Notes under the pieces: generated by a model
What the model saw: the letters and a program-made list of their open reading frames with translations, nothing else
What the model was told of the DNA's origin: nothing
The model's database searches: none
In this document: one piece after another, positions 33,015 through 41,560 of the stretch
Layout of the letters: every line of letters starts with the position of its first letter
How positions within the stretch are numbered: position 1 is the first letter of the stretch
Made by a program: the position numbers and the translations under genes
Assembly: GCA_964242595.1 (NCBI GenBank)
Contig: CAXTBC010000006.1
Span: forward strand, 1-64,000
Length of the DNA: 64,000 nucleotides
Direction of reading: 5' to 3'
DNA from: BOG-908 sp964242595
GTDB lineage: Bacteria > Pseudomonadota > Alphaproteobacteria > Acetobacterales > Acetobacteraceae

Positions 33015-34835
33015 ATGCCGCCGATCAACCCAGGCCAGGACGGCGAAGCCCGCCCGGCACCGGGCAGCCTGTCCGCACTCAACGCCGGCGCCGTGGTGGT
33101 GGCCGCCCTGTATTTCGGCCGCGAGCTGCTGGAGCCGATGGTGCTGGCGGTGCTGCTGGCGTTCGTCCTGGCGCCACTGGTGAGCGTGCTGCACCGTATC
33201 AGGCTGGGCCACATGCTGGCAGTGTTCATCGCCGTGCTGCTGGCCTTCGCGGTACTCGGCAGCATCGGCATGGTGGTCGGCAGGCAGGTGAGCACGCTGG
33301 TGGCCGGCCTGCCGGCTTACCAGGTGACGATCCAGCACAAGGTCGAGTCGCTCCGGCTGGGCCCGGCGCTGACCGGGCAGATCGAGGACTCGTTGCACGC
33401 TGTCCTGGGCAACGCGCGCGACGCCTCTTCCGGGCCCGTCAAGCCGCGGACGCGGCTGGCCGTGGCGGCGCCGGCCGAGTCGTTCGAGGCGCCGTCTGCG
33501 TTGGTGATCGTGCGCACCGTGGTGCAGCCGCTGCTGGGCCCCCTGGCCACGCTGGGCGTGGTGCTGATTTTCGTGATTTTCGTGCTGCTGTTCCGCGAGG
33601 ACCTGCGCGACAGGCTGGTGCGCCTGGTGGGCCGGGCGGACCTGCACCGCACCATCCTGGCGATGAACGACGCCGCGAGCCGTCTGTCGCGCTTCTTCCT
33701 GATCCAAGTGGGCATCAACACCGCCTTCGGCGCCTTTATCGCGGGCGGCCTGGCCATCGCCGGCCTGCCCAACCCGGTGCTGTGGGGCATCCTGGCCGCC
33801 GTGATGCGCTTCGTGCCGTTCATCGGCACCTACATCGCGGCCGCGCCGCCGTTGCTGTTGGCGCTGGCCGTCTCGCCCACCTGGTCGCTGGCGCTGGTGG
33901 TGCTGCTGCTGTTCGGGCTGTCCGAGCTGGTGATGGGCCAGGTGGTGGAGCCGCTGCTATATGGCCATAGCACCGGGTTGTCGCCGATCGCGGTGATCCT
34001 GGCGGCTACCTTCTGGGCGTTCCTGTGGGGGCCGGTCGGGCTGCTGTTGGCCACACCGCTGACGGTGTGCCTGGTTGTGATCGGGCGGCACGTACCGAGC
34101 CTGGCATTCCTGGAGGTGATGCTGGGCGACAGCCCGCCGCTGGACGCCGAGGAGACGTTCTACCAGCGCGCCCTGGAGGGTAACGCGCGGGTGCTGGCCG
34201 AACAGGCGCGGGTGGCGGTGGCGGCAACGTCGCTGGCAGACTACTACGACCACGTGGCGCTCCCCGGCCTGGCGCTGGCGCAAGCCGACCTCGCGCGTGA
34301 CGCGCTGGCCTTTGAGAGGCTGGAAGCGGTGCACGCCCACGTGGACGTGGTGATCGGGGCGCTCGGCAAGACTCCAGCCGCGGCGGTGGCGCCGGGGACG
34401 GAGCCCTCGGCCTGGTGCCAGGAGGGCACGGTGCTGTGCATCCCCGGACGCGGTCAGCTGGACGATCTGGGTGCCAGGATGGCGATGCAGGTGCTGCAGG
34501 CGGCCGGCTTCGGCGCGCGCTGCGAGAGCAACCTGATCCTGGGCGCCCGGCGGCAGCCGGAGGAGGCGGTTGCCCCGCAGGTCGACGTGCGCCTGGTGTG
34601 CCTTTCGGTGCTCGAGGAAGGGAGCAGCCCTTCGGCGATCCGCTACTTGCTGCGGCGGGTGGCGCGGCAGATGCCGCAGGCGGCGGTCGTGGTGTGCCTG
34701 TGGAACGCGGGCGGCGGTAGCGCCACGCTGGCGGCTTTGCGGTCGGAGGGTAGCGACGAGATGATTGTGCTGTCGTTAAGTGAGCTGGTGGCGCTGGCGC
34801 GGGCGATCTGCGTCAGGCGGGCTCGGGCGGCTTAG
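33015..34835 (+). CDS. AI-2E family transporter with C-terminal soluble domain
   Basis: The first ~370 residues of this 606-residue protein are the AI-2E/PerM-type exporter with about eight membrane helices. Landmarks are RELLEPMVLAVLLAFVLAPLV, the LLFREDLRDRLVRL loop, NPVLWGILAAVMRFVPFIGTYIAA and GQVVEPLLYGHSTGLSPIAVILAATFW. The last ~230 residues form a soluble domain (ALEGNARVLAEQARVAV, VLCIPGRGQLDDLGARMAMQVLQAAGFGARCES, IRYLLRRVARQMPQAAVVVCLW) that standard family members of about 350 residues lack. Substrates of the family range from autoinducer-2 to ions; none can be named here. Confidence 0.85.
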   Translation: MPPINPGQDGEARPAPGSLSALNAGAVVVAALYFGRELLEPMVLAVLLAFVLAPLVSVLHRIRLGHMLAVFIAVLLAFAVLGSIGMVVGRQVSTLVAGLPAYQVTIQHKVESLRLGPALTGQIEDSLHAVLGNARDASSGPVKPRTRLAVAAPAESFEAPSALVIVRTVVQPLLGPLATLGVVLIFVIFVLLFREDLRDRLVRLVGRADLHRTILAMNDAASRLSRFFLIQVGINTAFGAFIAGGLAIAGLPNPVLWGILAAVMRFVPFIGTYIAAAPPLLLALAVSPTWSLALVVLLLFGLSELVMGQVVEPLLYGHSTGLSPIAVILAATFWAFLWGPVGLLLATPLTVCLVVIGRHVPSLAFLEVMLGDSPPLDAEETFYQRALEGNARVLAEQARVAVAATSLADYYDHVALPGLALAQADLARDALAFERLEAVHAHVDVVIGALGKTPAAAVAPGTEPSAWCQEGTVLCIPGRGQLDDLGARMAMQVLQAAGFGARCESNLILGARRQPEEAVAPQVDVRLVCLSVLEEGSSPSAIRYLLRRVARQMPQAAVVVCLWNAGGGSATLAALRSEGSDEMIVLSLSELVALARAICVRRARAA

Positions 34836-34845
34836 GGGAGGAAGG

Positions 34846-34993
34846 TTGGGGCTCTGCCTCAAACCCAGTCGTGCGCAGCACGCATTTGCGTGACCGGGCC
34901 TCGAGCCCCAGACCCCATCTATTAGGAATCTCTCACAAACAGGTTCTAAGGACTTGTCCTTAGCGGGGTCCAGGGGCAGAACCCCTGGCCTTT
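34846..34993. repeat. Family-B palindromic repeat (variant left half)
   Basis: The right half (ggttctaaggacttgtcctt, ccaggggcagaacccctgg) is standard. The left half carries an insert cgtgcgcagcacgcatttgc inside the usual ccccgctgggg stem; the same variant recurs in degenerate form near 57.9 kb. It lies between the convergent AI-2E and SGNH hydrolase genes. Confidence 0.8.
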
Positions 34994-34994
34994 T

Positions 34995-35750
34995 CTACTC
35001 CCCCATCAACCGCTTCACGTCCGGCTCGATCGCCTCGGCCATACGCATCTGCGTCTCCGCCGAAGGATGCAGCGGCGGGTCGGGCGGCGTCAGGTGCGGG
35101 TCCAGAAAAGCGCCGGGGTCGATGCGGCCGCCGGTGACGAACAGGCCGGACAGGTCGCGGAACGTCACCTCGTGCCCGTCGCCGTAGCGGGCGGCCAGGG
35201 CAGCGTTCAGCGCGCTTGTGTTCTCGTCCACCCAGGGGCTGCGGATGCTCGGCAGCACGCCCAGCAGCAGCAGCCTAGTCGCTGGCAGCCGCTGGTGCAG
35301 GGCGGCCACGATGGCTTCGATGCCCTGCAGCGTGGGGGCGGCAGGCCAGTGCAGGTGGCCGAAATTGTTGGCGCCGATCAGGATGATGGCCAGGCGGGGA
35401 TGAATGCCGTCGGCCTCGCCATGCTCGATTCGCCAGAGCAGGTGGGAGGTGGCATCTCCCTTGAAGCCGAGGTTGACGGCGTGGCGAGGGGCGTAGAAGC
35501 GGTCCCACACCGGCTTGAAGTCGCGCCAGGGCTGCGGCCCGGCCTGCTCGAACTGCTGGGTGATGCTGTCGCCGTACCATACCAGGTCGACGGGACCGTG
35601 GCGGAGTTCGGCCTGCTTGGCGTCCAGGCGCGCCTGCCACCAGGGCAGGGACGCACGCGAGAGCGGCTGGGCGGCCGGCGGCAACGGCGCCGCCGCGACC
35701 AGGGTTGTCGCTGCCAAGGCTAGCACGGCGGCGCGGAGGCTAGGCGGCAT
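34995..35750 (-). CDS. SGNH/GDSL hydrolase, PAF-acetylhydrolase-like
   Basis: The 251-residue protein has a signal peptide (MPPSLRAAVLALAATTLVAAA) and the SGNH blocks: YGDSITQQ (catalytic Ser), LGFKGDATSHLLWRI (Gly), LIGANNFGH (Asn) and DPPLHPSAE (Asp/His pair). This is the layout of PAF-acetylhydrolase beta/gamma-like esterases, here probably periplasmic. The substrate, perhaps an acetylated glycan, is unknown. The gene overlaps uppP by 11 bases. Confidence 0.87.
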   Translation of the reverse strand: MPPSLRAAVLALAATTLVAAAPLPPAAQPLSRASLPWWQARLDAKQAELRHGPVDLVWYGDSITQQFEQAGPQPWRDFKPVWDRFYAPRHAVNLGFKGDATSHLLWRIEHGEADGIHPRLAIILIGANNFGHLHWPAAPTLQGIEAIVAALHQRLPATRLLLLGVLPSIRSPWVDENTSALNAALAARYGDGHEVTFRDLSGLFVTGGRIDPGAFLDPHLTPPDPPLHPSAETQMRMAEAIEPDVKRLMGE

Positions 35751-36594
35751 ACAGGACGGCTCCGCTGATCAGGCCGGCGGCGATGCAGTAGTAGCCGAAC
35801 GGATCGAGCGCCCAGCGGTCGTTGTTGCGGAAGTAGCGCATCAGGAAGGCGGTGCTGGCCAGCGCCACCAGGCCGGCGGCCACCGCCGCCACGCCGGCGA
35901 CCTGGAAGGTGCCGGGCGGCACGCTGGCGTGCAGCAGCTTGGGCACCTCCAGCACGGTGGCGCCCAGGATGACGGGCAGCGCGATCAGGAAGGAGAAATG
36001 CGCCGAGGCCGCGTGGTCGATCCCGCGCAGCAGGCCGCCGGTGATGGTGGCGCCCGAACGCGACAGGCCGGGCAGCAGGGCCAGGCACTGCCAGATGCCG
36101 ATCACCAGCGCGTCCGCCATGGTGAGGGTGGCCAGCGGGCGGTCGGCGGCGGCCGCGTTCAGCGCGGCCCGGCGGCGCAGGTGCTCGCCGGCGATCAGCA
36201 GCACGCCGTTGGCGGCAAGGAAGGCGCAGACGGTGAGCGGCGTCTCGAACAGCCGCCTGATCTGGTGTTCCAGCCCGGCGCCGATCACCGAGGCGGGGAT
36301 GGTGGCCACCACGAGCAGGATGAGGATGTGGCGGCTCTCCTGCGCGCGCTGCGGGCCGGCCAGGCCCAGCACGCCGGTGGCGAGCGCCCACCAGTCCCGC
36401 CAGAAATAGCCCAAAAGCGCGGCCGCGGTGCCCAAATGGAGCATGACGAGGAAGGGCAGGAACACCGGGGCGTGCTGGTCGAAATGCCAGCCGAGCAGGG
36501 CCGGCACGATCACCGCATGGCCGAGCGAGCTGACCGGGAACAGCTCGGTGGCCCCCTGCAGGACGGCGATGATCAGGGCGTGCAGGTAGGTCAT
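35740..36594 (-). CDS. uppP: Undecaprenyl-diphosphate phosphatase
   Basis: The 284-residue polytopic membrane enzyme shows both UppP/BacA motifs: QGATELFPVSSLGHAVIVP (residues about 13-31) and PGLSRSGATITGGLLRGI in the second half. It recycles undecaprenyl pyrophosphate to the monophosphate carrier for peptidoglycan and other envelope glycans. The length is normal. It is coupled to the downstream SGNH hydrolase by an 11-base overlap. Confidence 0.93.
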   Translation of the reverse strand: MTYLHALIIAVLQGATELFPVSSLGHAVIVPALLGWHFDQHAPVFLPFLVMLHLGTAAALLGYFWRDWWALATGVLGLAGPQRAQESRHILILLVVATIPASVIGAGLEHQIRRLFETPLTVCAFLAANGVLLIAGEHLRRRAALNAAAADRPLATLTMADALVIGIWQCLALLPGLSRSGATITGGLLRGIDHAASAHFSFLIALPVILGATVLEVPKLLHASVPPGTFQVAGVAAVAAGLVALASTAFLMRYFRNNDRWALDPFGYYCIAAGLISGAVLYAA

Positions 36595-36643
36595 GGCGCG
36601 GTCCCGGCAGTGACGCGGGCACTACTGCGCCCGCGCCTGCTGT

Positions 36644-37735
36644 CTAGACCGTGCCGTCGCGTCGCGGGAAGTCCGTGTAGCCTTTTTCCCGGCCGCCGTA
36701 CCAGGTGGGCTTTGGCGCCTCAGGGGCGAGCGGCGTGTCGTCGCGGAGACGTTCGACAAGGTCCGGGTTGGCAAGGTAAGGGCGGCCGAAGCAGACGAGG
36801 TCGGCGGCCTGCGTGCTGCGGGCTTCGATCGCGAGCGTGCGGGTGAAGTTGTTGTTGGCCATGTAGAGGCCGCGGAAGCCGCGCTTGAGCGCCGCGGAGT
36901 CGAAGCCGGGAATCGAGTCGCGCGGGCCCTGCGTTTCGCCCTCGATGACGTGGATGTAGGCCAGGCCGGCGCGGTCCATCAGGTGGACAGCGTAGCCGAA
37001 GGTGGCTTGCGGGTCGGCGTCCGAGATGTCGTTGGCTCCGCTCGTCGGCCCGAACCGCACGCCAACGCTGGAGGCGGGCCACACCTCGGTGACGGCCTCG
37101 GTGACTTCGGCGAGCAGGCGGGTGCGGTTCTCGAGCGTGCCACCATAGGCGTCCTGGCGGTGGTTGGTGCCGGTGCGGAGGAATTGGTCGATCAGGTAGC
37201 CGTTGGCGGCGTGGATCTCCACGCCGTCGAACCCGGCCTGCCTGGCACAGCCTGCAGCGTGGGCGTAGTCGGCGATCAGCCCCGGAATCTCGTCCGTGCG
37301 GAGCGGCCGGGGAGTGACGAAGGGCTGGAAGCCGGTGTCGGTAAACGCCATGCCCTTTGGCCGGATCGCCGACGGGGCCACGGGCAACTGGCCGTCCACC
37401 TGCAGGTCCGGGTGGCTGATGCGGCCGACATGCCAGAGCTGGCAGAAGATGCGCCCGCCGGCCACGTGCACCGCGTCCGTCACGATACGCCAGCCGGCCA
37501 CCTGTGCCTGGGTGAAGATGCCGGGCGTGAGCGCGTAACCGCGGCCCTGGCGCGAGATGTTGGTGGCCTCGCTGATGATCAGCCCGGCGCTGGCCCGCTG
37601 CACGTAGTAGGTGGCGTTCAGCTTGCCCTGCACGCCGCCGGCCTGGGCGCGGCTGCGGGTGAGCGGGGCCATGACGATGCGGTTGGGCAAGGTGAGCGGG
37701 CCCAGCGCGACTGGCTCGAACAGGTCGGTTGTCAT
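36644..37735 (-). CDS. NADH:flavin oxidoreductase, old yellow enzyme family alkene reductase
   Basis: The 363-residue TIM-barrel flavoenzyme begins MTTDLFEPVALGPLTLPNRIVMAPLTRSRA. It carries the FMN/substrate residues CQLWHVGRISHP, DGVEIHAANGYLIDQFLR, GGTLENRTRLLAEV and FGRPYLANPDLVERL, typical of the NemA/morphinone reductase class. These enzymes reduce activated C=C bonds and nitro compounds with NAD(P)H. The ATG is fixed by homology, since the frame stays open far upstream. It sits alone behind uppP. Confidence 0.92.
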   Translation of the reverse strand: MTTDLFEPVALGPLTLPNRIVMAPLTRSRAQAGGVQGKLNATYYVQRASAGLIISEATNISRQGRGYALTPGIFTQAQVAGWRIVTDAVHVAGGRIFCQLWHVGRISHPDLQVDGQLPVAPSAIRPKGMAFTDTGFQPFVTPRPLRTDEIPGLIADYAHAAGCARQAGFDGVEIHAANGYLIDQFLRTGTNHRQDAYGGTLENRTRLLAEVTEAVTEVWPASSVGVRFGPTSGANDISDADPQATFGYAVHLMDRAGLAYIHVIEGETQGPRDSIPGFDSAALKRGFRGLYMANNNFTRTLAIEARSTQAADLVCFGRPYLANPDLVERLRDDTPLAPEAPKPTWYGGREKGYTDFPRRDGTV

Positions 37736-37963
37736 CTGGTCTCCAGAACAAGGTGGAGTTCGGCCCAGCACCTGCCGGGACTGGAGCGGCCAAGGCGGCG
37801 CGCACATCTTGGTCTGCAGAAGGAGGGGCGTGACCGAGAGTTGCCGGGGCGCAGGCCTGTGACCATCGCAGGGAAAACGGATTACCGCGGAAATCCTGAC
37901 GACGGGCGCCGGAGCTTCGTCTAGGGTGCCGGCGTAACGATTTGCTTGCCTGGGGGCAATCCC

Positions 37964-38683
37964 ATGAGCACGACCGCGGTCGCTTCCTCTCGCAGAGCCC
38001 CTGACCGGGCGTTCTACATCCTGATGTCGGTATTGCTCGGCGGCATAGCCGTTGCCGGTTTCTCCCGCACCATACCTGGCGACTTCACGGCGCCAGGCTT
38101 CCCGCCCTTGCTCTGGCTGCACGCGGCGGTGTTCACGTCCTGGGTGGTGCTGTTCGTCGCCCAGCCTGCGCTGGTGGCTGGCGGCTCGATGCGCCTGCAT
38201 CGTCGGCTCGGTTGGGTCGGCGCCGGGCTGGCCTGCGCCATGGTCGCCCTGGGAGGCGCCGCGGTGCTGCTCGGGCTGTGGGCCGACGCCGTGCCGCCGT
38301 TCTACCCACACGGCCTGTTCCTGGTTCGCGGTGCGATCGGGCTGGCGCTGTTCGGCGGCCTCGTTGCCGCCGGCGTGCTGAACCGGCGGCGGCCGGAATG
38401 GCACAAGCGGCTGTTGCTGTGCGCCTCCATCGTGGTGGTCCTGCCGGGCCTGGAACGGGCGATGCCTCTGGACCTGTTCGGCAGCAACTGGCCGTTCGCG
38501 GTCGACGCGGTGGTCGACATCATCGTCCTGATCGGTCCGTGCGTGGACCTCATCAGCCGCCGGCGCATCCATCCGGCCTATCTCTGGGGTGTGGGCGCCA
38601 TACTGGCCGGCCAGGTGGTTACCTATGCCGTGGCGCCGTCCAGCCTGGCAACTACGCTGCTGGCGGCGCTGCACACCAAATGA
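37964..38683 (+). CDS. Uncharacterised membrane protein, DUF2306-like
   Basis: The 239-residue protein has about seven membrane helices and a conserved-looking first half (FSRTIPGDFTAPGFPPLLWLHAAVFTSWVVLFVAQPALV, RLHRRLGWVGAGLA, RPEWHKRLLLCASIVVVLPGLERA). Conserved His residues in LHAAVF, LHRRLGW and WHKRLLL suggest a heme- or metal-binding membrane protein. No function is established. GGGGCAATCCC precedes the ATG. It diverges from the old yellow enzyme gene. Confidence 0.75.
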   Translation: MSTTAVASSRRAPDRAFYILMSVLLGGIAVAGFSRTIPGDFTAPGFPPLLWLHAAVFTSWVVLFVAQPALVAGGSMRLHRRLGWVGAGLACAMVALGGAAVLLGLWADAVPPFYPHGLFLVRGAIGLALFGGLVAAGVLNRRRPEWHKRLLLCASIVVVLPGLERAMPLDLFGSNWPFAVDAVVDIIVLIGPCVDLISRRRIHPAYLWGVGAILAGQVVTYAVAPSSLATTLLAALHTK

Positions 38684-38694
38684 AATGGTTGAAG

Positions 38695-38825
38695 CAAGCA
38701 TGGGGCTCTGCCCCAAACCCCGCTGGGGCCTTGAGGCCCCAGACCCCCATCCGTTTAGAGTCCCTAACGAACAGGTTCTAAGGACTTGTCCTTAGCGGGG
38801 TCCAGGGGCAGAGCCCTGGCCTTCT
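38695..38825. repeat. Family-B palindromic repeat (intact)
   Basis: This is the cleanest copy. It contains gcaagcatggggctctgccc, ccccgctggggccttgaggc, the spacer with ggttctaaggacttgtcctt, and ccaggggcagagccctgg. The uninterrupted ggttctaagga is the site where other copies carry a MITE. It separates two convergent genes. Confidence 0.9.
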
Positions 38826-38839
38826 TGCTATTGCTATAA

Positions 38840-39955
38840 TTAGTCGTTCAGAGGGTAGGAGGCCATCAGACGCACTTGGTTCCGCCAATCGCGGAACATC
38901 GGCCAGTGCCCGCTGGTCTTGGCCCCGCGCCGCCGCAGCTCGGCCGCGATCGACCAGGCAGCGCCGTAATGGCGAAATTGGGACAGCCAGACCTCGCGCA
39001 GCGTGGTGTCCGGGTCCCAGATGTGGGTCGCCTCGGAGCCTACGCCGTTGATCTCGATGATGGTGAAGTCCGCGCCCTCGCGCAGCGCGTGCAGGCTGCG
39101 GTAACGCACGTCGATGCGGCCGAAATGGAAGTCCGGCAGAGCCCGCGCGATGGCGTCGATGCGGGTGGCCAGCGCCGGGGTGAGGTCCGCCGCGCCGTTG
39201 CGGAAGATCGACCCGCGGCAGTGGTTACCGGCGAATACCAGCCGCACGCGCGCGCCACGGGCCGGCACCTCGTCCAGCCGGCCGGCCAGCCGCGAGAAAT
39301 ACAGGCGCTGCAGCTTGCCGTGTCGCGGGTCCGCCTCGATAAGCGCGCGCAGGGTGGAGGCGCCGTCACCGGTGACGCAGGGGGCGTGCTTGAGCGTCAG
39401 CGACGTCAGGTGGCCGACCTCGTCCTGCGGGCGGCGGATGTAGAAGATGCCGGCCTCGCCCTCGTAGGGGATCAGCCGTTGCAGAACCAGCTTGACCTGG
39501 CGCGGGAAGGCGGCGAGCGCGGCCGCGAGCTGGGCTGCGTCCTCGATCAGCCGCACGCCCGCGCCGTTGCAGCCGATGTCCGGCTTCAGCACCACGGGCA
39601 TGGACAGGCCGGCTTCGGTCAGAACCGCCACGGCGCGCGACAGGTCGTCCTGCCCGGTGACCATGGTGGCGTAGGGTGCGATCCAGTCCCGCGACTCGCC
39701 GGACACGAGGTCCAGGATCGCCGTCTTGCTCTCGCCGCACAGCCCGCCGGTGGTGATGGCCGGGTTGGCGGCGGTGGGCAGGCTCATGTCGCCGTGCCAG
39801 ATGCCGAGCGCGATCCACTGCGCCACCACCGGGCCGTAGGTGAGCCAGCCGGGCAGGAACTCGAAGGGCGAGACGTCGCGGCGCCGCGCCACCGGTTCGG
39901 CCAGGGCGGCCGCCAGCGCGTCGTCGTCGACCTGGTCGGGTGTCAGCGCGTCCAC
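38840..39955 (-). CDS. ATP-grasp domain protein
   Basis: The 371-residue protein has an ATP-grasp core: MPVVLKPDIGCNGAGVRLI (nucleotide-binding Lys and Gly-rich loop), KLVLQRLIPYEGEAGIFYIR, and FGRIDVRYRSLHALREGADFTIIEINGVGSE (Mg-binding Asp, Glu and Asn). These enzymes form amide bonds through acyl phosphates. The N-terminal segment FEFLPGWLTYGPVVAQWIALGIWHGDMSLPTAANP is particular to this subfamily. GTG is the start, with AAAGGA upstream inside the end of the DedA gene 3 bases away. The partner reaction is unknown. Confidence 0.8.
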   Translation of the reverse strand: MDALTPDQVDDDALAAALAEPVARRRDVSPFEFLPGWLTYGPVVAQWIALGIWHGDMSLPTAANPAITTGGLCGESKTAILDLVSGESRDWIAPYATMVTGQDDLSRAVAVLTEAGLSMPVVLKPDIGCNGAGVRLIEDAAQLAAALAAFPRQVKLVLQRLIPYEGEAGIFYIRRPQDEVGHLTSLTLKHAPCVTGDGASTLRALIEADPRHGKLQRLYFSRLAGRLDEVPARGARVRLVFAGNHCRGSIFRNGAADLTPALATRIDAIARALPDFHFGRIDVRYRSLHALREGADFTIIEINGVGSEATHIWDPDTTLREVWLSQFRHYGAAWSIAAELRRRGAKTSGHWPMFRDWRNQVRLMASYPLND

Positions 39956-39958
39956 AAG

Positions 39959-40531
39959 CTATCCTTTTTCCTGCGCCTTCGCGGCCAGGCGGCCAGCCAG
40001 CACGATCACCACGATGAAGGCCGCAAAGCCGGCCCAGCGCCACTCGCCCAAATTGTCCACCAGCAAACGCCCTACGCGCAGCGACACGGCAAACAGCAAC
40101 GACGTCCATATCAGCGTGGCACCCACCGCCGCCGCCACGAACTTGCGGAAGTTGGCGCCCAGGAAACCGCACGCGGTGTAGGTGGGCAGCCGCACCCCGG
40201 GCAGGAAGCGGCTGATGAACACCACCTTGAAGACGTGGCGTTCCAGCCACGCCCGCCCGCGGTCCTGCCGCTGGGGAGGAATCAGCCGGGCAGCCCAGGG
40301 CACGTGGGCAGCCAGGCGTCCAAGGCCGTACAGGCCGATGTCGCCCAGCACGATGCCGATGTAGAGGGAGGCGAGGGCCACAGGCAGGGCCACCGCGCCG
40401 CTTTGCACGGCCAGGGCGGCGGCGGCCGTGGCGGCGTCCTCCAGGATGAAGGTGCCGATGATGATGGCGGCGCCCTGCAGGAACACGGAATGGCCGGCTA
40501 CGGCCAGCAGGTGGCTTACGGAGAGGTCCAT
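39959..40531 (-). CDS. DedA family membrane protein
   Basis: The 190-residue protein has the DedA/VTT hallmarks: FILEDAATAAAALAVQSG near the N-terminus, YIGIVLGDIGLYGLGRLAA, VVFISRFLPGVRLPTYTACGFLGANFRKF and later hydrophobic helices. DedA proteins flip or recycle polyprenyl phosphate and phosphatidylethanolamine. The ED pair and the FxxRFxPGxR motif are intact. Its stop is 3 bases before the ATP-grasp gene. The ATG giving MDLSVSHLL is chosen because codons before it belong to a family-A repeat. Confidence 0.88.
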   Translation of the reverse strand: MDLSVSHLLAVAGHSVFLQGAAIIIGTFILEDAATAAAALAVQSGAVALPVALASLYIGIVLGDIGLYGLGRLAAHVPWAARLIPPQRQDRGRAWLERHVFKVVFISRFLPGVRLPTYTACGFLGANFRKFVAAAVGATLIWTSLLFAVSLRVGRLLVDNLGEWRWAGFAAFIVVIVLAGRLAAKAQEKG

Positions 40532-40539
40532 CAGAGGGA

Positions 40540-40668
40540 GGAAGAGTTCTTTTTCGAGAAAAAGAACCAAAAAGCTTTTACTGACTCGTCGGGTGTTCGA
40601 CCCCTGGCACCCGACCCATCAGTAAAAGTCTTTTGCTTCTTTTCTTCAGAAAAGAAGGCCTTGCTTGC
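40540..40668. repeat. Family-A palindromic repeat forming one long hairpin
   Basis: Both arms are present, and the spacer is itself palindromic: actga, cgggtg, then cacccg, tcagt. The whole element could fold into a single long cruciform. It joins the DedA start to the phosphatase stop. Confidence 0.85.
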
Positions 40669-40670
40669 CT

Positions 40671-41408
40671 TCAACACGTCAGCCGATCGCGCAGCGCCAC
40701 GGTGTCGGTCTTTATGGCGCGCGTCAGGTACTCATCCACCGACCCATACTCGGCCCGGATCGCGTCGAACGCCGCCACGATCAGCGTCTCGTGCGCGCCG
40801 AACAGGATGTCGGCCACGTCCGGCGGCAGGTCGAAATTGCCGGCGATCTCGCGTTTCCACAGCGCGTTGGTGGCCAGGTAGTCCTCCAGCACGTGCGACC
40901 AGGACACGCCGAGCGCGGTGAGCAGCAGCGCGGAGCCGAAGCCGGTGCGGTCCTTGCCGGCCGAGCAGTGCAGCAGCAACGGCAGGCCGCCGTCCGAGAG
41001 GATGGCGGCGAACAGCGCGCGGTACTGCGGGAAGCTCTGCAGCGCGTAGGCGCGGTAGGCATCGCGCAGCAGGTCCAGCATGCCCTCCGGGCTCAACTGG
41101 CCGCTGTCCTGTCCGGTGCGCAGGATGTCTCGCAGGCCGGCGCCCACCGAGGGCTCGATGGGCAACGGCATGCGGGCGGTGCCGGCCAGGCTGACGGGGT
41201 TGGCGGCAGCCTCGTGCACGCCCCGCAGGTCGCACACCGTGCGCAGGCCGAGTGCTGCGATGCTGGCGTGGTCCTCGGGCGAGAGGCGGCTGAGGGCGGG
41301 GGCGCGGAACACCAAGCCGGTACGCACGTGGCGGCCGTCCTGCGTGGGCCAGCCGCCCAGGTCGCGCAGGTTGGAGGCCGAGGCGAGCGGAATGGAGAGG
41401 GAGGGCAT
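40671..41408 (-). CDS. Tyrosine/serine protein phosphatase (dual-specificity-like)
   Basis: The 245-residue enzyme has the P-loop HCSAGKDRTG (Cys-x5-Arg) near residue 150, preceded by NLRDLGGWPTQDGRHVRTGLVFRAPALSRLSPEDHASIAALGLRTVCDLR, the typical start of the bacterial Y_phosphatase3 family, and FPQYRALF. These proteins dephosphorylate Tyr/Ser residues or phosphoinositides. The gene stands between two family-A repeats, so nothing ties it to a pathway. Confidence 0.9.
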   Translation of the reverse strand: MPSLSIPLASASNLRDLGGWPTQDGRHVRTGLVFRAPALSRLSPEDHASIAALGLRTVCDLRGVHEAAANPVSLAGTARMPLPIEPSVGAGLRDILRTGQDSGQLSPEGMLDLLRDAYRAYALQSFPQYRALFAAILSDGGLPLLLHCSAGKDRTGFGSALLLTALGVSWSHVLEDYLATNALWKREIAGNFDLPPDVADILFGAHETLIVAAFDAIRAEYGSVDEYLTRAIKTDTVALRDRLTC

Positions 41409-41451
41409 TGGCCGGCTTGTTAGGGGATGCGGGAGTCGGCGGCAACAGAGG

Positions 41452-41558
41452 CAAGGAAGGCCTTCTTTTTCGAGAAAAGAAGCAAAAAACTTTTGTCAGT
41501 TCAGGCGCGGACCTATCCGTCAGCACCCGATAGGGAGCAAAAGCTTTTTGGTTCCTTA
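41452..41558. repeat. Family-A palindromic repeat
   Basis: The left arm aaggccttctttttcgag and a shortened right arm agcaaaagctttttggttcc are present. The right arm stops just before the AsmA stop codon. It joins the phosphatase start and the AsmA stop. Confidence 0.8.
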
Positions 41559-41560
41559 CT

